Of a DNA stretch of 64,000 bases, positions 16,201-24,468 are shown one piece after another (position 1 is the stretch's first letter; every line of letters starts with the position of its first letter). The stretch spans positions 496,001 through 560,000 of the forward strand of contig NZ_CP070978.1 of the NCBI RefSeq assembly GCF_018417535.1, given 5' to 3'. The translations under genes were made by a program, and so were the position numbers. Origin of the DNA: Burkholderia pyrrocinia (GTDB taxonomy: Bacteria; Pseudomonadota; Gammaproteobacteria; Burkholderiales; Burkholderiaceae). The notes below the pieces were generated by a model. That model was given only the letters and a program-made list of their open reading frames with translations, was not told where the DNA came from and made no database searches.

Positions 16201-18070
16201 GACCGACGGGCTCGAAAGGCTCCTGTCGACGACCGAGGCCGGCGCGGCGCGCATGTCGCAGGAGGACCTGCTGGCGTTCCTGAACCGGGTGGCGACCGAT
16301 CCGGGCCGCGCGCGGCGACTGCTGAACGCGCTCGGGCGGCTTTCCGACGAACGCGCGAGCGCGCTGATCGGCGGCGGGCAGCTCGATGGCCTGGCTTCGT
16401 CGTCCAATCTGCTGCACCACCTGACGACCGGCGAGATCGACCATGTCGACCGCATCTGGGACGTGCTCTCGGGGCCATCGTTCCGGCTCTCGGTGGCCGA
16501 TTGCGATGCCTTCCTCGGCCGGCTCGCGCGCTTCAACGATGCGCAGCAGACCTCGGCGCTGGAAATGCTTCGTCGTCCGGAGCAACTCGTCACGCCGGAA
16601 GGTATCGCGCAGGCGCTCGAGAAAGGCGGCCTCGACGTTAGCGTCGGCGAGGGGCTCGACCGCCTGTACGGCGCGCTCGAGTCCGCGGCGGCGGACACGC
16701 TGATGCGCGCGATCCCGAGCGCCGATATGCCCGCGTACTTGCGCTGGCTCGGCTCGCTGCGGCAGGAAACCACGAATCAGCTTGCGCAGGACGGCTTCCT
16801 CGAACCGCTGGCGAGCGCGCCGCACGCGCTCGACTTCATCGGCCGCAATGGGTTCGATTCGTTCCGCGCGCTCGCGGCCGCGCATGGTCCGTTCGGCAAC
16901 ACGATTGCCGAGGCGGTGGCCGGTTTCGACGCCTTCGCCGGGGCGCTGCGCGCGTTTGCGCAGGACCAGCAGGATCTCGCGGTCGCCACGCTGCTGCGCA
17001 CCGGCAACCGCGTTCCGCCCGACGCCCTGCTGTTCGCGTTGCAGCAGCGGCTCACGCTCGACGCGGAACTCCAGCGCGCTCTGGACAACGTCTACGTCGA
17101 ACGCTCGGGCATGACCGTGCAGGAATTCCAGCGGCTCTCGGGCGCGCGCTTCGACTCTGCGCTGCGCGGGCTATACCGCACCGACTTGCCGCTCTGGCGC
17201 GAACTCGGGCACGTCGAGGCCATCGTACGCCACGACGAGGTGATGGAACTGCTGCGCCACGGCGCCAACCGCGCCACGTTCCGGTCCTTCGTGGGCCGCT
17301 ATCCCGGCAACGAAGGCGTGGCGATCGATGCGCTCGGCCGGCTCCTTTCGCGCGTGCGCACGCTGAGCGGCGGCAACCTGCAGCGATTCGAGATGACCGA
17401 CCTGATCCAGGCGCTCCAGTCGGTGACCGAACGCGGACCGACACCGATCGCCGAAATCGACCAGATCGCGGCAGATATTGGCCAGTCGGGATTTCCGACC
17501 CGCACGGTCGGCACCGGGCCGAGGGCCACCACCTTCCCGTCCGCGGCGGAGGAGGCGCGCGCGTACGTCCGGCTGCTCGGCGACAACGTCACGCCGACCC
17601 AGGCGCAAACGATGCTCACACTGCCAACCGATGTCAATGTGGCTAGAGTCGAAGTCGCGGGTGAAGGCGAGAGAGGTCCGGACGTCCTGCTCACGACCGA
17701 CACGGGGCAAACCATCGGCCGCGAGTCGGTGGCCACGCGCATTCCCACCGTCGACCGTGCCGATCCGCTCGGCTCGCTCCAGCGGAACCTGAACAGCGTG
17801 AGTCTCAGCACCAAGGTTGACGCATACGCCAGCGGTGGCACCTATGCCAGGCGTGGGGGGATTCGCTGGCTGCGCCGGGAGATCGACGTGCGCATCGATC
17901 CCTCCGTGGACGGCTTCTCCTATGACGATCTGCTCGCACAGATGCAGGCGGACGGCTCGCTCGCGCCGTTTCTGGACCGCGTGATCCGCGATAACGCGGG
18001 CTGGACGAATATCAGCCGGATTCGCTTCTACAATTCGCGGGGCGCCCTGATTCACTCCTGGACGCCCTGA
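13298..18070 (+). CDS. Giant protein (1590 aa) at the tape-measure position, with membrane segments and nuclease-like tail
   Basis: The largest gene of the locus. I start at the ATG at 13298; the open frame extends further upstream but overlaps the tube and 77-aa genes. The N-terminus (MRINVNIPVRLSVDLDAIEH) resembles the end of the 77-aa protein. Residues 1-700 are mixed beta and helical and highly charged. Residues about 705-835 hold several hydrophobic Gly/Ala-rich segments that could cross membranes. Residues 840-1440 are almost all helical. The last 145 residues change character: GERGPDVLLTTDTGQTIGRE (near 1455-1475) resembles a PD-(D/E)xK nuclease core, although the usual Lys is not evident. 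It may be a tape measure, an effector carried in the tube, or both. No family recognised. Confidence 0.65.
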   Translation: MRINVNIPVRLSVDLDAIEHRPGDLDEALAAAMTRALRRSATATSRAGDPSAIVVHDPTFTWRGANLRSVSADTRHDTEARLARVIQRSARSGGALARTPAAATPGASLRRRPWRGWQTLTSINFHAEVGDYLAYVDDSIHSRHADYGTIYADYEEQLKWVSLWVVRVDRPYRLSDLSAELSARGTELSHLRTGRDDAFWVLSASERDRQRVIQFDRDNLVAGATPDLSGNNRYLRAYGGEVYLMPGAQVIFTLMVLPTITVETYARLGTPVDVEIRNRDLEFLVYQDGFREALRVSWPDFIAAMGDETTMLHVSPVEVTAPVSPPTLELLAENRDLLPPAGQLAYRKRDLRLLNQENIDALPDAVRTAVAPLTTPATLALGPDSRWGRWQAGWRGALLSATFTLSEDQQFAISNRTHAETVANAIVDLLGHYPDDSLEQIPWWSRLDGIYTGNFGAYAGADGVRTMFDLVMETLEAREGGRWFNALLDKMAATRGDAALHFIQAATASLRYNAHPRISQMRADYNAATRAALANRYFPDSGAMWLHQDADQRVGLNGVVADAYSDYATHARVRHLVETRRAQFDAALETAANQLLADIMAGRVAQDFSNEQFANEAINRAAAAIHLTNDDFDTVNQITSLRVTAIEFVVDRGIERYNVTFNVVQKIEGEANWTDVPGTSRKTSELDFEWLLFGWQLGRMGDRFEKVGLVIGGIAVIAVAWEAGIIGALVEAAGGAGAVLTSVLISEILYLATAKHYSLEGFVMAAIDGYLFALTFRFAGIGGRAIALRIGRATMPQIVGGWVAERLFVGVVGGSLGGGAVVFSHGLADTLLHDGPGPSLGQYVRGMTIGALFGLFGEFVIGPALQGAFRVGGQTVLNTVEDAARVIRESGASPARYAAEISQALSAIRQRLATFLEESSVRTIIDGLRERMATIGENLTGGAIRRRFEFAMFRRIFELADVGMGAVETDGLERLLSTTEAGAARMSQEDLLAFLNRVATDPGRARRLLNALGRLSDERASALIGGGQLDGLASSSNLLHHLTTGEIDHVDRIWDVLSGPSFRLSVADCDAFLGRLARFNDAQQTSALEMLRRPEQLVTPEGIAQALEKGGLDVSVGEGLDRLYGALESAAADTLMRAIPSADMPAYLRWLGSLRQETTNQLAQDGFLEPLASAPHALDFIGRNGFDSFRALAAAHGPFGNTIAEAVAGFDAFAGALRAFAQDQQDLAVATLLRTGNRVPPDALLFALQQRLTLDAELQRALDNVYVERSGMTVQEFQRLSGARFDSALRGLYRTDLPLWRELGHVEAIVRHDEVMELLRHGANRATFRSFVGRYPGNEGVAIDALGRLLSRVRTLSGGNLQRFEMTDLIQALQSVTERGPTPIAEIDQIAADIGQSGFPTRTVGTGPRATTFPSAAEEARAYVRLLGDNVTPTQAQTMLTLPTDVNVARVEVAGEGERGPDVLLTTDTGQTIGRESVATRIPTVDRADPLGSLQRNLNSVSLSTKVDAYASGGTYARRGGIRWLRREIDVRIDPSVDGFSYDDLLAQMQADGSLAPFLDRVIRDNAGWTNISRIRFYNSRGALIHSWTP

Positions 18071-18081
18071 CCGACGAGACC

Positions 18082-18816
18082 ATGCGGGACGATACGATGC
18101 ATGCAATAAACCTGATATTGGAGCTTCCGCTGACGGGCGATCTGGCCGGCAATCCGACCGAGATCCTCCGCCGCCTGGTGGAGCGCTGGTCGCCGGAGGT
18201 CTTTCTGCCGATGGAGTGTCGCGCGGCCGTCTCCGGAGAGCCGTTCTACTGGCCGCCCTCCGCCGCCCCGGATCTCGACGCGGCCCCCTGGCCTGGCGAG
18301 ACGGTCGCGCAGTGGCCGGTCACGAAGCTCGACGGACATGCCGCACTGAAGCCGAACGTCTTCGAGCACCTTCCCGCAGGGGACCGCTATGCTGTGCAGT
18401 TGATCGGCGGCCTGCGCTTTGTCGAGCCGGACCTGTCTGCCGAGCCGGCCTGGTACGGCCGGGTCACCGCTGCGGACACGGCCGGCCAACCACCGATTCT
18501 GCTTACGCTCGCCTACGTCAGCTTCCATTGGCAGACCAACTGGCACGAGATCCGCCTGCGCTTCCCGATGCTCGGCTACCCGCTCAGCGGCCAACTCCCA
18601 CGCTTCGACGACGAAGGCAGGCCATTTGGACAACAGCCGGCGGACATTATTGAGCGCAACCGGCGCAGCGTGATCGGCGCGTTCGCGCACTGCGCGAGCG
18701 CCCTCGGCTTCGAGCCTGCACAAGTGTCGTGGTCGGTGGAAACCGAAGAAGGCACGCCGGCGGCCGTGCACGAAACCGTCTCCGCGTTGCTGAAAGCCTC
18801 GACCGGGAGGACGTAA
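18082..18816 (+). CDS. Unknown protein after the giant gene, 244 aa (candidate immunity protein)
   Basis: A 244-aa soluble protein, Trp- and Pro-rich, with an even mixture of strands and helices (LILELPLTGDLAGNPTEILR near 10-29; TLAYVSFHWQTNWHEIRLRF near 142-161). It lies 11 bases after the giant gene and directly before a gpU-like gene, a position without a counterpart in P2 tails. Because the giant protein ends in a nuclease-like domain, a cognate immunity role is plausible, but I see no known immunity motif. An in-frame ATG at 18097 is an alternative start. Confidence 0.5.
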   Translation: MRDDTMHAINLILELPLTGDLAGNPTEILRRLVERWSPEVFLPMECRAAVSGEPFYWPPSAAPDLDAAPWPGETVAQWPVTKLDGHAALKPNVFEHLPAGDRYAVQLIGGLRFVEPDLSAEPAWYGRVTAADTAGQPPILLTLAYVSFHWQTNWHEIRLRFPMLGYPLSGQLPRFDDEGRPFGQQPADIIERNRRSVIGAFAHCASALGFEPAQVSWSVETEEGTPAAVHETVSALLKASTGRT

Positions 18817-19311
18817 ATGGCCACCAGCTACCAGAACTACGCGAACATCCCGTCGGCGATCATCTCGGACGGCATCCTGCCGATTCCGATCTGGGCCGTC
18901 ACGACGATGAAGCTCCAGGAAACGTATCACCTGCCGCCGATCGGCTCCACCGGCGCGAAGGCAATCGTGGGCGTGCACGACGACACGATCGACCTGACCG
19001 GCGTGCTGGTGGGCATGGAGCGTTTCGCGTGGAAGCTCGCGCTCGAAACGCTGGCCGAATCGAGCAAGCGCGGCACCGCGCTCGGCTCGTTCACTGGCGG
19101 CAAGGTGTCGGGCCTGATCCTGATCACCGCGATGACGATCCGCACCGACATGCAGATCCAGCAGCTGACCTTCACGGCGAGCTCGGCCAAGCGCGACGCG
19201 CTCGACGTGATGATCCAGCTCGCCTACATGCCGCTGCCCGGCGCGCTCGGCAAGCTGCTCGATCTCGCGAGCGTGGGCGTGGGCGCGCTGATGGACGCAG
19301 GAGGGAACTGA
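18817..19311 (+). CDS. Tail protein, gpU-like, 164 aa
   Basis: A 164-aa protein with GGGAGG upstream and an ATG immediately after the preceding TAA. Its pattern (TMKLQETYHLPPIGSTGAKA, DLTGVLVGMERFAWKLALET, DALDVMIQLAYMPLP) resembles P2 gpU-type tail completion or tube-initiating proteins, which sit between tube and baseplate hub. In P2 the order T-U-D matches giant-gene, this gene, hub gene here. Alternatively it is a second tube protein. No signal peptide. Confidence 0.5.
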   Translation: MATSYQNYANIPSAIISDGILPIPIWAVTTMKLQETYHLPPIGSTGAKAIVGVHDDTIDLTGVLVGMERFAWKLALETLAESSKRGTALGSFTGGKVSGLILITAMTIRTDMQIQQLTFTASSAKRDALDVMIQLAYMPLPGALGKLLDLASVGVGALMDAGGN

Positions 19312-19313
19312 CG

Positions 19314-19961
19314 ATGCCCGCGCCGCCCATCCCCGTCGACCGCTACCTGACGCCTGCGGACCCGCCGGCCGCTCCCGACGGCTTCGCGGCGATCACGCAA
19401 AAGATCATGACCGGCATTCCGCAGCCCATCACACTCGACGCCGACTTCACTGCGGTGCTTGCAGTGCCCACCGGCCTCGCCGGCGAGTGGCAGCAGGCGG
19501 ACCCGGCCGCCGCGGTGTCGTCCAGCACCGTGCAGACGGACCTGTGCGATCCGACGGCAAATCCGGCAGCAAGCGCGCCGGTCGGCAACGTCGAGCGCTC
19601 GACGGCGCGGCTGCTGATCCAGCGCAACGGCACGAACGTCGCGTCGGTCCCGCTCACTGCCGGACTCACGTTCACCGTGCCCGCCGACGGCGGCGACGCG
19701 GCGGGCCGTCTCGAAGTGGCCGTGGTGTCGTGGGATCTGCGCGCGGGCTCCATGATGGGCCCGGGCGACTACGGCTCGACGCTCACGCTCGCGTGGCGCC
19801 GCAACGATACGGGCGTGCAGACCTTCGGGCCGGTGCCGCTCAATCCGTTCCTGCGCCTGCGTCTGCCGCCGCACATCACGATGCGCTCGGTGGTCGAGCT
19901 GAGCGTCGTGCAGACGATCTACGACCGCCTGCGCATCACGATCCCGAGGATCCTGCGATGA
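19314..19961 (+). CDS. Baseplate-region protein of unknown family, 215 aa
   Basis: A 215-aa beta-rich protein starting at 19314 with GGAGGG eight bases upstream. It is Thr/Ala/Pro-rich, with segments such as GDYGSTLTLAWRRNDTGVQT, and ends in a basic helix (YDRLRITIPRILR). The stop overlaps the hub start by ATGA, indicating coupled synthesis with the hub/spike protein. Related loci carry a LysM or tube-initiator protein here. I see no LysM motif, so the role stays open. Confidence 0.5.
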   Translation: MPAPPIPVDRYLTPADPPAAPDGFAAITQKIMTGIPQPITLDADFTAVLAVPTGLAGEWQQADPAAAVSSSTVQTDLCDPTANPAASAPVGNVERSTARLLIQRNGTNVASVPLTAGLTFTVPADGGDAAGRLEVAVVSWDLRAGSMMGPGDYGSTLTLAWRRNDTGVQTFGPVPLNPFLRLRLPPHITMRSVVELSVVQTIYDRLRITIPRILR

Positions 19962-22084
19962 GCCTCCCGACGCTGTCCGCGAACCAGGTGATGATCGGCA
20001 ACGCGTCCGGCTGGGCGCTCACTTTCCACCAGGAAGAAAACGGGAAGATCTCGCAGAAGCAGGCGCCGCTGACCCTCTGCTCCGCCGATTACGAGGCGCG
20101 GCTGAGCGCAACGCTGCCGGCCGGGCTCGAACCCGGTTCCTGCTCGATCACGATCGAGGGCATGACCGACGCGCATTACGCGCAGATCGCCCAGACCGGT
20201 GCGGCGTCGCAGCCGACGGTCGTGCAGCTCTATCTGTACTGGGTCGACGCGAATGCGAGCCCGCTCGGCTATCTCGCCAACCTCGGCGGGCTGACCGACA
20301 CCCTCGGGCGCTTCGACCCGGCGTCGATGGCTTCGTCGCTGGTCGCGGTGCTGCGCATCGTCAAGGTGACGCGCGCGGTGGGCGTGCGCCGCTACGAGGC
20401 GACGATCGAGTGCAAGGAGCGGGTCTATCAAAACCTCTCGACGATTCGGATCGCGCAGCCAGTGGGCGGGACAAAGCTCAGCGAAGCGGTCACGACGATC
20501 GGACAGCGCACGGGCATCGACATCAAGTTGCAGGGCTTCGGCGCGGCCGGCTCGATGCCGGCTAGCAGTGGCAACCCCAGCGGCAGCCCGGGGGCGAGTT
20601 CCAGCGCCAATTCCGCCGCAAGCCCCGGCGACGAGCAGGTGTCGATCGAATCGGGCGGCACCTATGCCACCGCGCTCGCGGACCTCGCGACCCGGATGGA
20701 GCACGCGAGCGGCAAGTACGGGCGCGGCCTGATGTTGATCCGCGACGGCTCGCTTTATTTCGGAGTCCGTCAATTTCCGCTCGCCGGCGATTCGAAGCCG
20801 CTGACGCTCGGCAGCGGACTACTCGCAGTCGAGACGCTCGATCGCGTATCGGCCGATCCGGACGCGACGCCCGATTCGGCAAAGCCGGCTGCGGGATCGG
20901 CCACGACGTCCGCCGCCACACAGGCAACGACGCCGGCAACGACACCCGCCGCAACGCGCCGCCAGTTCAAGCTCACGCTCAAGGGCCGGCCCGACCTCAA
21001 GCCCGGCGACATGGCGACCTTCGACAGCCCCGCCGAGGAGATGGTGACCCAACCGAGCTTTCTGAACGCGCTGCTCGGCGGCGCATTCGCCGGCTCGATT
21101 CTTCCGGGGATGGGCGCCGACACGATCGCCCATCCGATCAATCTTTACGTGACGTCGGTGACGCATGCGCTTGGCCGCGCGACCGGGTTCGTGACGACCG
21201 TGGCGGGTGTCGAGATCGTGGACCTGTCGCGGCCGTGGGATACGGCCTCCGGCACGGGCGCTCATGCGCCCGGCCGCACGACCGGCACTACGGGCGCCCG
21301 ATCGGACGGCGCCGCGTCGGCGGTCTCGGCGATCCGCCAGGCGGTGCGCGAAGGCGCCGAAACACCGCGCAGCGTCGACATCGGCGAGGTGCGCGGCTTT
21401 CATCCGTCCGGCGACGGCACGACCGAGCCGCCGGGCCAGACCGAGCGCGTCTTTCGCGGGCTGGTCGAGCCGGACGGGCGCGCGAACCAGGCCCGGCGCC
21501 TCGATATCCGGCGTGACAGCCCCGCGCCGATCGAAGGCGTGAGCTACGCGTCGCCGTTCGCGTGGGGCAAGTGCGGGCTTGTGCTGCCGCGCTACCCCGG
21601 CATGCGCGTGGTGCTCGCCCATCGCAACGGCCGCGCCGAGGACCCGGTGGAAGTCGGCGCGTTGTGGACGTCGGGGCACGGGCCGACGTCGCAGGCCGGC
21701 GACTACTGGCTGATCCTGCCTGTCGGCGTCGATCAGGCAAGCCGCAGCCAGGTGGCCGACACGGCGACGCCCGCCGAGTATGCCGGCAAGGTCACGAACG
21801 ACCTGATCGACGCCGACGGCAACCGCGTCATCGAGGTCGGTGAGCTCACGCTGCGCGTCGGCAGCGACCATCTCAAGAATGCAGGCGAGCGGCCCGCGCG
21901 GCCGGCGGACCAGGGATCGGTGACGATCGAGCACGCGAGCGGGCAGTCGTCGATCGTCATGAAGCAGGACGGCAGCGTGATCATCACCGCGAAGAACATC
22001 ACGCTCGACGCCGGGACCGGGACCATCACGATGAAGGCGAACAGCGTCGACGTCCAGGTGCAGTCCAACATGAACGTTCATTGA
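19958..22084 (+). CDS. Baseplate hub and spike protein (gpD/gpV or VgrG-like fusion)
   Basis: A 708-aa protein. The N-terminal 380 residues resemble the hub (gpD-like) fold, interrupted by a Ser/Gly/Ala-rich linker (about 200-220) and a Thr/Ala-rich linker (about 310-330). The central part (RVFRGLVEPDGRANQARRLD through KCGLVLPRYPGMRVVLAHRN, about 490-560) looks like the gp5/V OB-fold. The last 70 residues form beta-repeats (SVTIEHASGQSSIVMKQDGS) like the spike helix of VgrG. It would form the trimeric centre of the baseplate and carry the PAAR-like tip encoded next. The start is coupled to the previous gene by ATGA. Confidence 0.8.
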   Translation: MSLPTLSANQVMIGNASGWALTFHQEENGKISQKQAPLTLCSADYEARLSATLPAGLEPGSCSITIEGMTDAHYAQIAQTGAASQPTVVQLYLYWVDANASPLGYLANLGGLTDTLGRFDPASMASSLVAVLRIVKVTRAVGVRRYEATIECKERVYQNLSTIRIAQPVGGTKLSEAVTTIGQRTGIDIKLQGFGAAGSMPASSGNPSGSPGASSSANSAASPGDEQVSIESGGTYATALADLATRMEHASGKYGRGLMLIRDGSLYFGVRQFPLAGDSKPLTLGSGLLAVETLDRVSADPDATPDSAKPAAGSATTSAATQATTPATTPAATRRQFKLTLKGRPDLKPGDMATFDSPAEEMVTQPSFLNALLGGAFAGSILPGMGADTIAHPINLYVTSVTHALGRATGFVTTVAGVEIVDLSRPWDTASGTGAHAPGRTTGTTGARSDGAASAVSAIRQAVREGAETPRSVDIGEVRGFHPSGDGTTEPPGQTERVFRGLVEPDGRANQARRLDIRRDSPAPIEGVSYASPFAWGKCGLVLPRYPGMRVVLAHRNGRAEDPVEVGALWTSGHGPTSQAGDYWLILPVGVDQASRSQVADTATPAEYAGKVTNDLIDADGNRVIEVGELTLRVGSDHLKNAGERPARPADQGSVTIEHASGQSSIVMKQDGSVIITAKNITLDAGTGTITMKANSVDVQVQSNMNVH

Positions 22085-22095
22085 GGAGCACCGCC

Positions 22096-22443
22096 ATGCC
22101 AGGCGTGCTGACCACCGCGAGCAACGTGACGTGCGGCCACGCGGGAAGCGTATCGACGTCGAGCTCCACGAAGCTGCAGGTGAACGGAACGGCCGTTTTG
22201 CTTCAAAGCGGCATCGTGGGCCAGTCGATCGCGGGATGTATTACGCCGAATTCGTCCAACCCGCCCTCGCAGCTGTGCAAGACGGTCTCGTCGGTGACGG
22301 CCGGCTCCGCGACCAAGCTTCAGGCCAATGGCCAGCCGGTGATTCTCGACACGCTGGCGGGCACCACGGACGGCGTCGTGCCCAATGCCCAGCCAAACCT
22401 GCTCGCGGGTACCGCCGGCCAAACGAAACTCACCGCGAGTTAA
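22096..22443 (+). CDS. PAAR-like spike-tip protein
   Basis: A 115-aa protein behind GAGGAG, immediately after the hub/spike gene. It shows the PAAR-like pattern of short Gly/Val/Thr strands with paired Cys (TCGHAG at 12-17, AGC near 47, LCKT near 60) and the repeated motif KLQVNGTAVLLQ and KLQANGQPVILD. Such proteins cap the spike and sharpen it, sometimes carrying effectors. Order hub, tip, gp25 fits extracellular contractile systems. Confidence 0.7.
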   Translation: MPGVLTTASNVTCGHAGSVSTSSSTKLQVNGTAVLLQSGIVGQSIAGCITPNSSNPPSQLCKTVSSVTAGSATKLQANGQPVILDTLAGTTDGVVPNAQPNLLAGTAGQTKLTAS

Positions 22444-22502
22444 GACAGACGCGAATCAGGACAACGCAACTGCAAACGCGAGGGCATCCCCAGGGAGGAT
22501 CG

Positions 22503-22997
22503 ATGATCGACCAACAGAAAGACCCGTTGCGGCGCAGGGTGCTGGGCTGGGGCGTCGCGTGCGACCTCGTCGAGGCGACCGCCGATATCGGCCGCGACAT
22601 CCGCTTCGTAACGACGAACAGCCTGCTCGATCTCGCGCGTGTCGAACTGATCGACAACCTCGGCCAGTCGCTCTCCATCGCGCTGACGACGGCGCTCGGA
22701 AGCGACCTGTTCAACGTCGGCTACGGCTTCGACGGCATCAACGCCATCGCCGAGGAGACGAACCCGGTCCTGATGCGTGAGCGCATTCGCATCGCGATCA
22801 TCAAGGTGCTGCGCGCCGACCCGCGCATCCGGCGCATCGTCGACGTCAAGCTGGAAGACGGCCGTCTCGACGCCGTGACGGCCGGCAGCAGCATTCTCGA
22901 TGTGCGCGTCGCCTTCGAAACGCTCTCGGGCGACGCGTACTCCATCAACATCGATCAAATCGCGCTGGGCGCGGGCCAGGTGACGACGAATGGCTGA
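22503..22997 (+). CDS. Baseplate wedge protein, gpW/gp25-like
   Basis: A 164-aa protein of the gp25/gpW lysozyme-like baseplate family. RIRIAIIKVLRADPRIRRIV (about 99-118) is the typical conserved helix-strand with its Arg/Pro pattern, and the N-terminal part resembles the domain's start. It joins the hub to the sheath in the baseplate. The ATG at 22503 has GGGAGG upstream. The stop overlaps the gpJ-like gene start by 8 bases. Confidence 0.85.
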   Translation: MIDQQKDPLRRRVLGWGVACDLVEATADIGRDIRFVTTNSLLDLARVELIDNLGQSLSIALTTALGSDLFNVGYGFDGINAIAEETNPVLMRERIRIAIIKVLRADPRIRRIVDVKLEDGRLDAVTAGSSILDVRVAFETLSGDAYSINIDQIALGAGQVTTNG

Positions 22998-24438
22998 CCA
23001 GAATCCGACCAGTATCGACACCGCCGACGTGCTGGCGGTGGACGCGTCCGTGATCCGGACCACCAGCGCGGCCCCTTACGGCGTCACGCCGCAAGGGTTC
23101 TACGCGAAGCCGTTCGCACGGCTGCTCGCCGAAAAGCTCGCGCTCGGCCGCGCGCTGTTCGGCACCGACCTCGACCTCACCTCGGGCTCCGTCGTGCGCA
23201 AGCTCTTCGAGGTCGCAGCGCTCGAGGATGCCCGCACCTGGACGGCGCTCGGTGCGATCTACGACAATATGTTCGTGGTGTCGGCCGAGGGCCAGGCGCT
23301 GAGTGGCCTAGGCGCGGAGCTCGGCCTGCCGCGCCCCTACCTGGAGGCGACTGGCAAGATCACGCTGAAGCTCACGGGCACGCTGCCGGCTGGCGTCGCG
23401 CAGATCGCGATCCCGCGCGGCGCGCGGCTGCTGACGCCCGGCGGACATCACGTCGCGACCGACGAATCGGCGACGATCACCGCCGCGAGCCCGCAGGCCG
23501 ACATCGCCGTCGTCGCGTTCTACCCGGGGCCCTCGCACAATCTCGATCCGGCCGTCACGGCGCCGGACGGCAGCCATCCCGAGCAGATCGACCGCTGGAA
23601 CCCCTACGACACGAAGCTCGCCGACTTGCGTGCGGCCGAAGAAGCCGCGAACAAGACGCTGATGACCATCACGCACAGCGGGAAGCTGGCCGGCGGCGAA
23701 TTGCAGTGGCCGGACGCGCGCTATCGCTCGATGCTGCTGCGCGCGCCGCGCTCGATCTGGACCGTCGACGCGATCCAGATCGCCGTGTCGCTCGTGCCGG
23801 GCGTGCGCCAGGCGCTGATCCGCGACGCGTGGGGCGGGCTCGACATCAACCAGTCGATCTTCGGCAACTTCAACTTCGTCGAGCGCGTGTTCGGCAGCGA
23901 GCGCGATCTCGGGAATCCTTACTATTTCACCGTGCTCGTGTCCCCCACGGATTCGGCGATCTGGGATGGGCCCGACGGGCTCGAGGCCTCCGTGCTTTCG
24001 GCCATCGAAGATCTGCGTCCGCTCGGCATTTTTCCGCAGGTGCAGCAGGCCGAGCAGATCGGCATCTGCGTGAACGCGGACCTGGTCGTGCGCGGCATTC
24101 CCATGCCGTTCGGCTCGAAGGCGTCCGTCAACGCGTCGGCGCCGGCCCAGGCGCTGAAGGCGCGGCTCAACGAACGGTTGCGCCGCTACGTCGACAGCCT
24201 GTCGTTCGGCGAGCCGGTGCGGGTTTCGGAAGTGATCTGGGCGATGATGAGCGAGCCCGGTATCACCGACGTCCAGAACGTCCAGCTGCTCCGCTATCCG
24301 CCGGCGATGGACAACATCGACTTCACTCAGCCGCCCCCGGGCGGCCCAGCCGGCCCCGGCTGCGGCCTGAACATCGATCTGGCGATCAACCAAGTGGCCG
24401 ACTTCGTGGACACCGCCACGGAGCTGACGATCATATGA
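22990..24438 (+). CDS. Baseplate J-like protein
   Basis: A 482-aa gpJ/gp6-type baseplate protein. The order is an N-terminal helical region (FAKPFARLL, SGSVVRKLFEVAALEDARTW, about 53-75), a beta sandwich (TGKITLKLTGTLPAGVAQIA, 121-140) and a C-terminal half with PPGGPAGPGCGLNID near the end. Such proteins form the wedge ring that triggers sheath contraction. It follows gp25 with an 8-base overlap, as in P2 (W-J) and extracellular injection systems. Confidence 0.8.
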   Translation: MADQNPTSIDTADVLAVDASVIRTTSAAPYGVTPQGFYAKPFARLLAEKLALGRALFGTDLDLTSGSVVRKLFEVAALEDARTWTALGAIYDNMFVVSAEGQALSGLGAELGLPRPYLEATGKITLKLTGTLPAGVAQIAIPRGARLLTPGGHHVATDESATITAASPQADIAVVAFYPGPSHNLDPAVTAPDGSHPEQIDRWNPYDTKLADLRAAEEAANKTLMTITHSGKLAGGELQWPDARYRSMLLRAPRSIWTVDAIQIAVSLVPGVRQALIRDAWGGLDINQSIFGNFNFVERVFGSERDLGNPYYFTVLVSPTDSAIWDGPDGLEASVLSAIEDLRPLGIFPQVQQAEQIGICVNADLVVRGIPMPFGSKASVNASAPAQALKARLNERLRRYVDSLSFGEPVRVSEVIWAMMSEPGITDVQNVQLLRYPPAMDNIDFTQPPPGGPAGPGCGLNIDLAINQVADFVDTATELTII

Positions 24439-24468
24439 GCCGCGCACGCGACGGCGCAAGGAGGCGCT

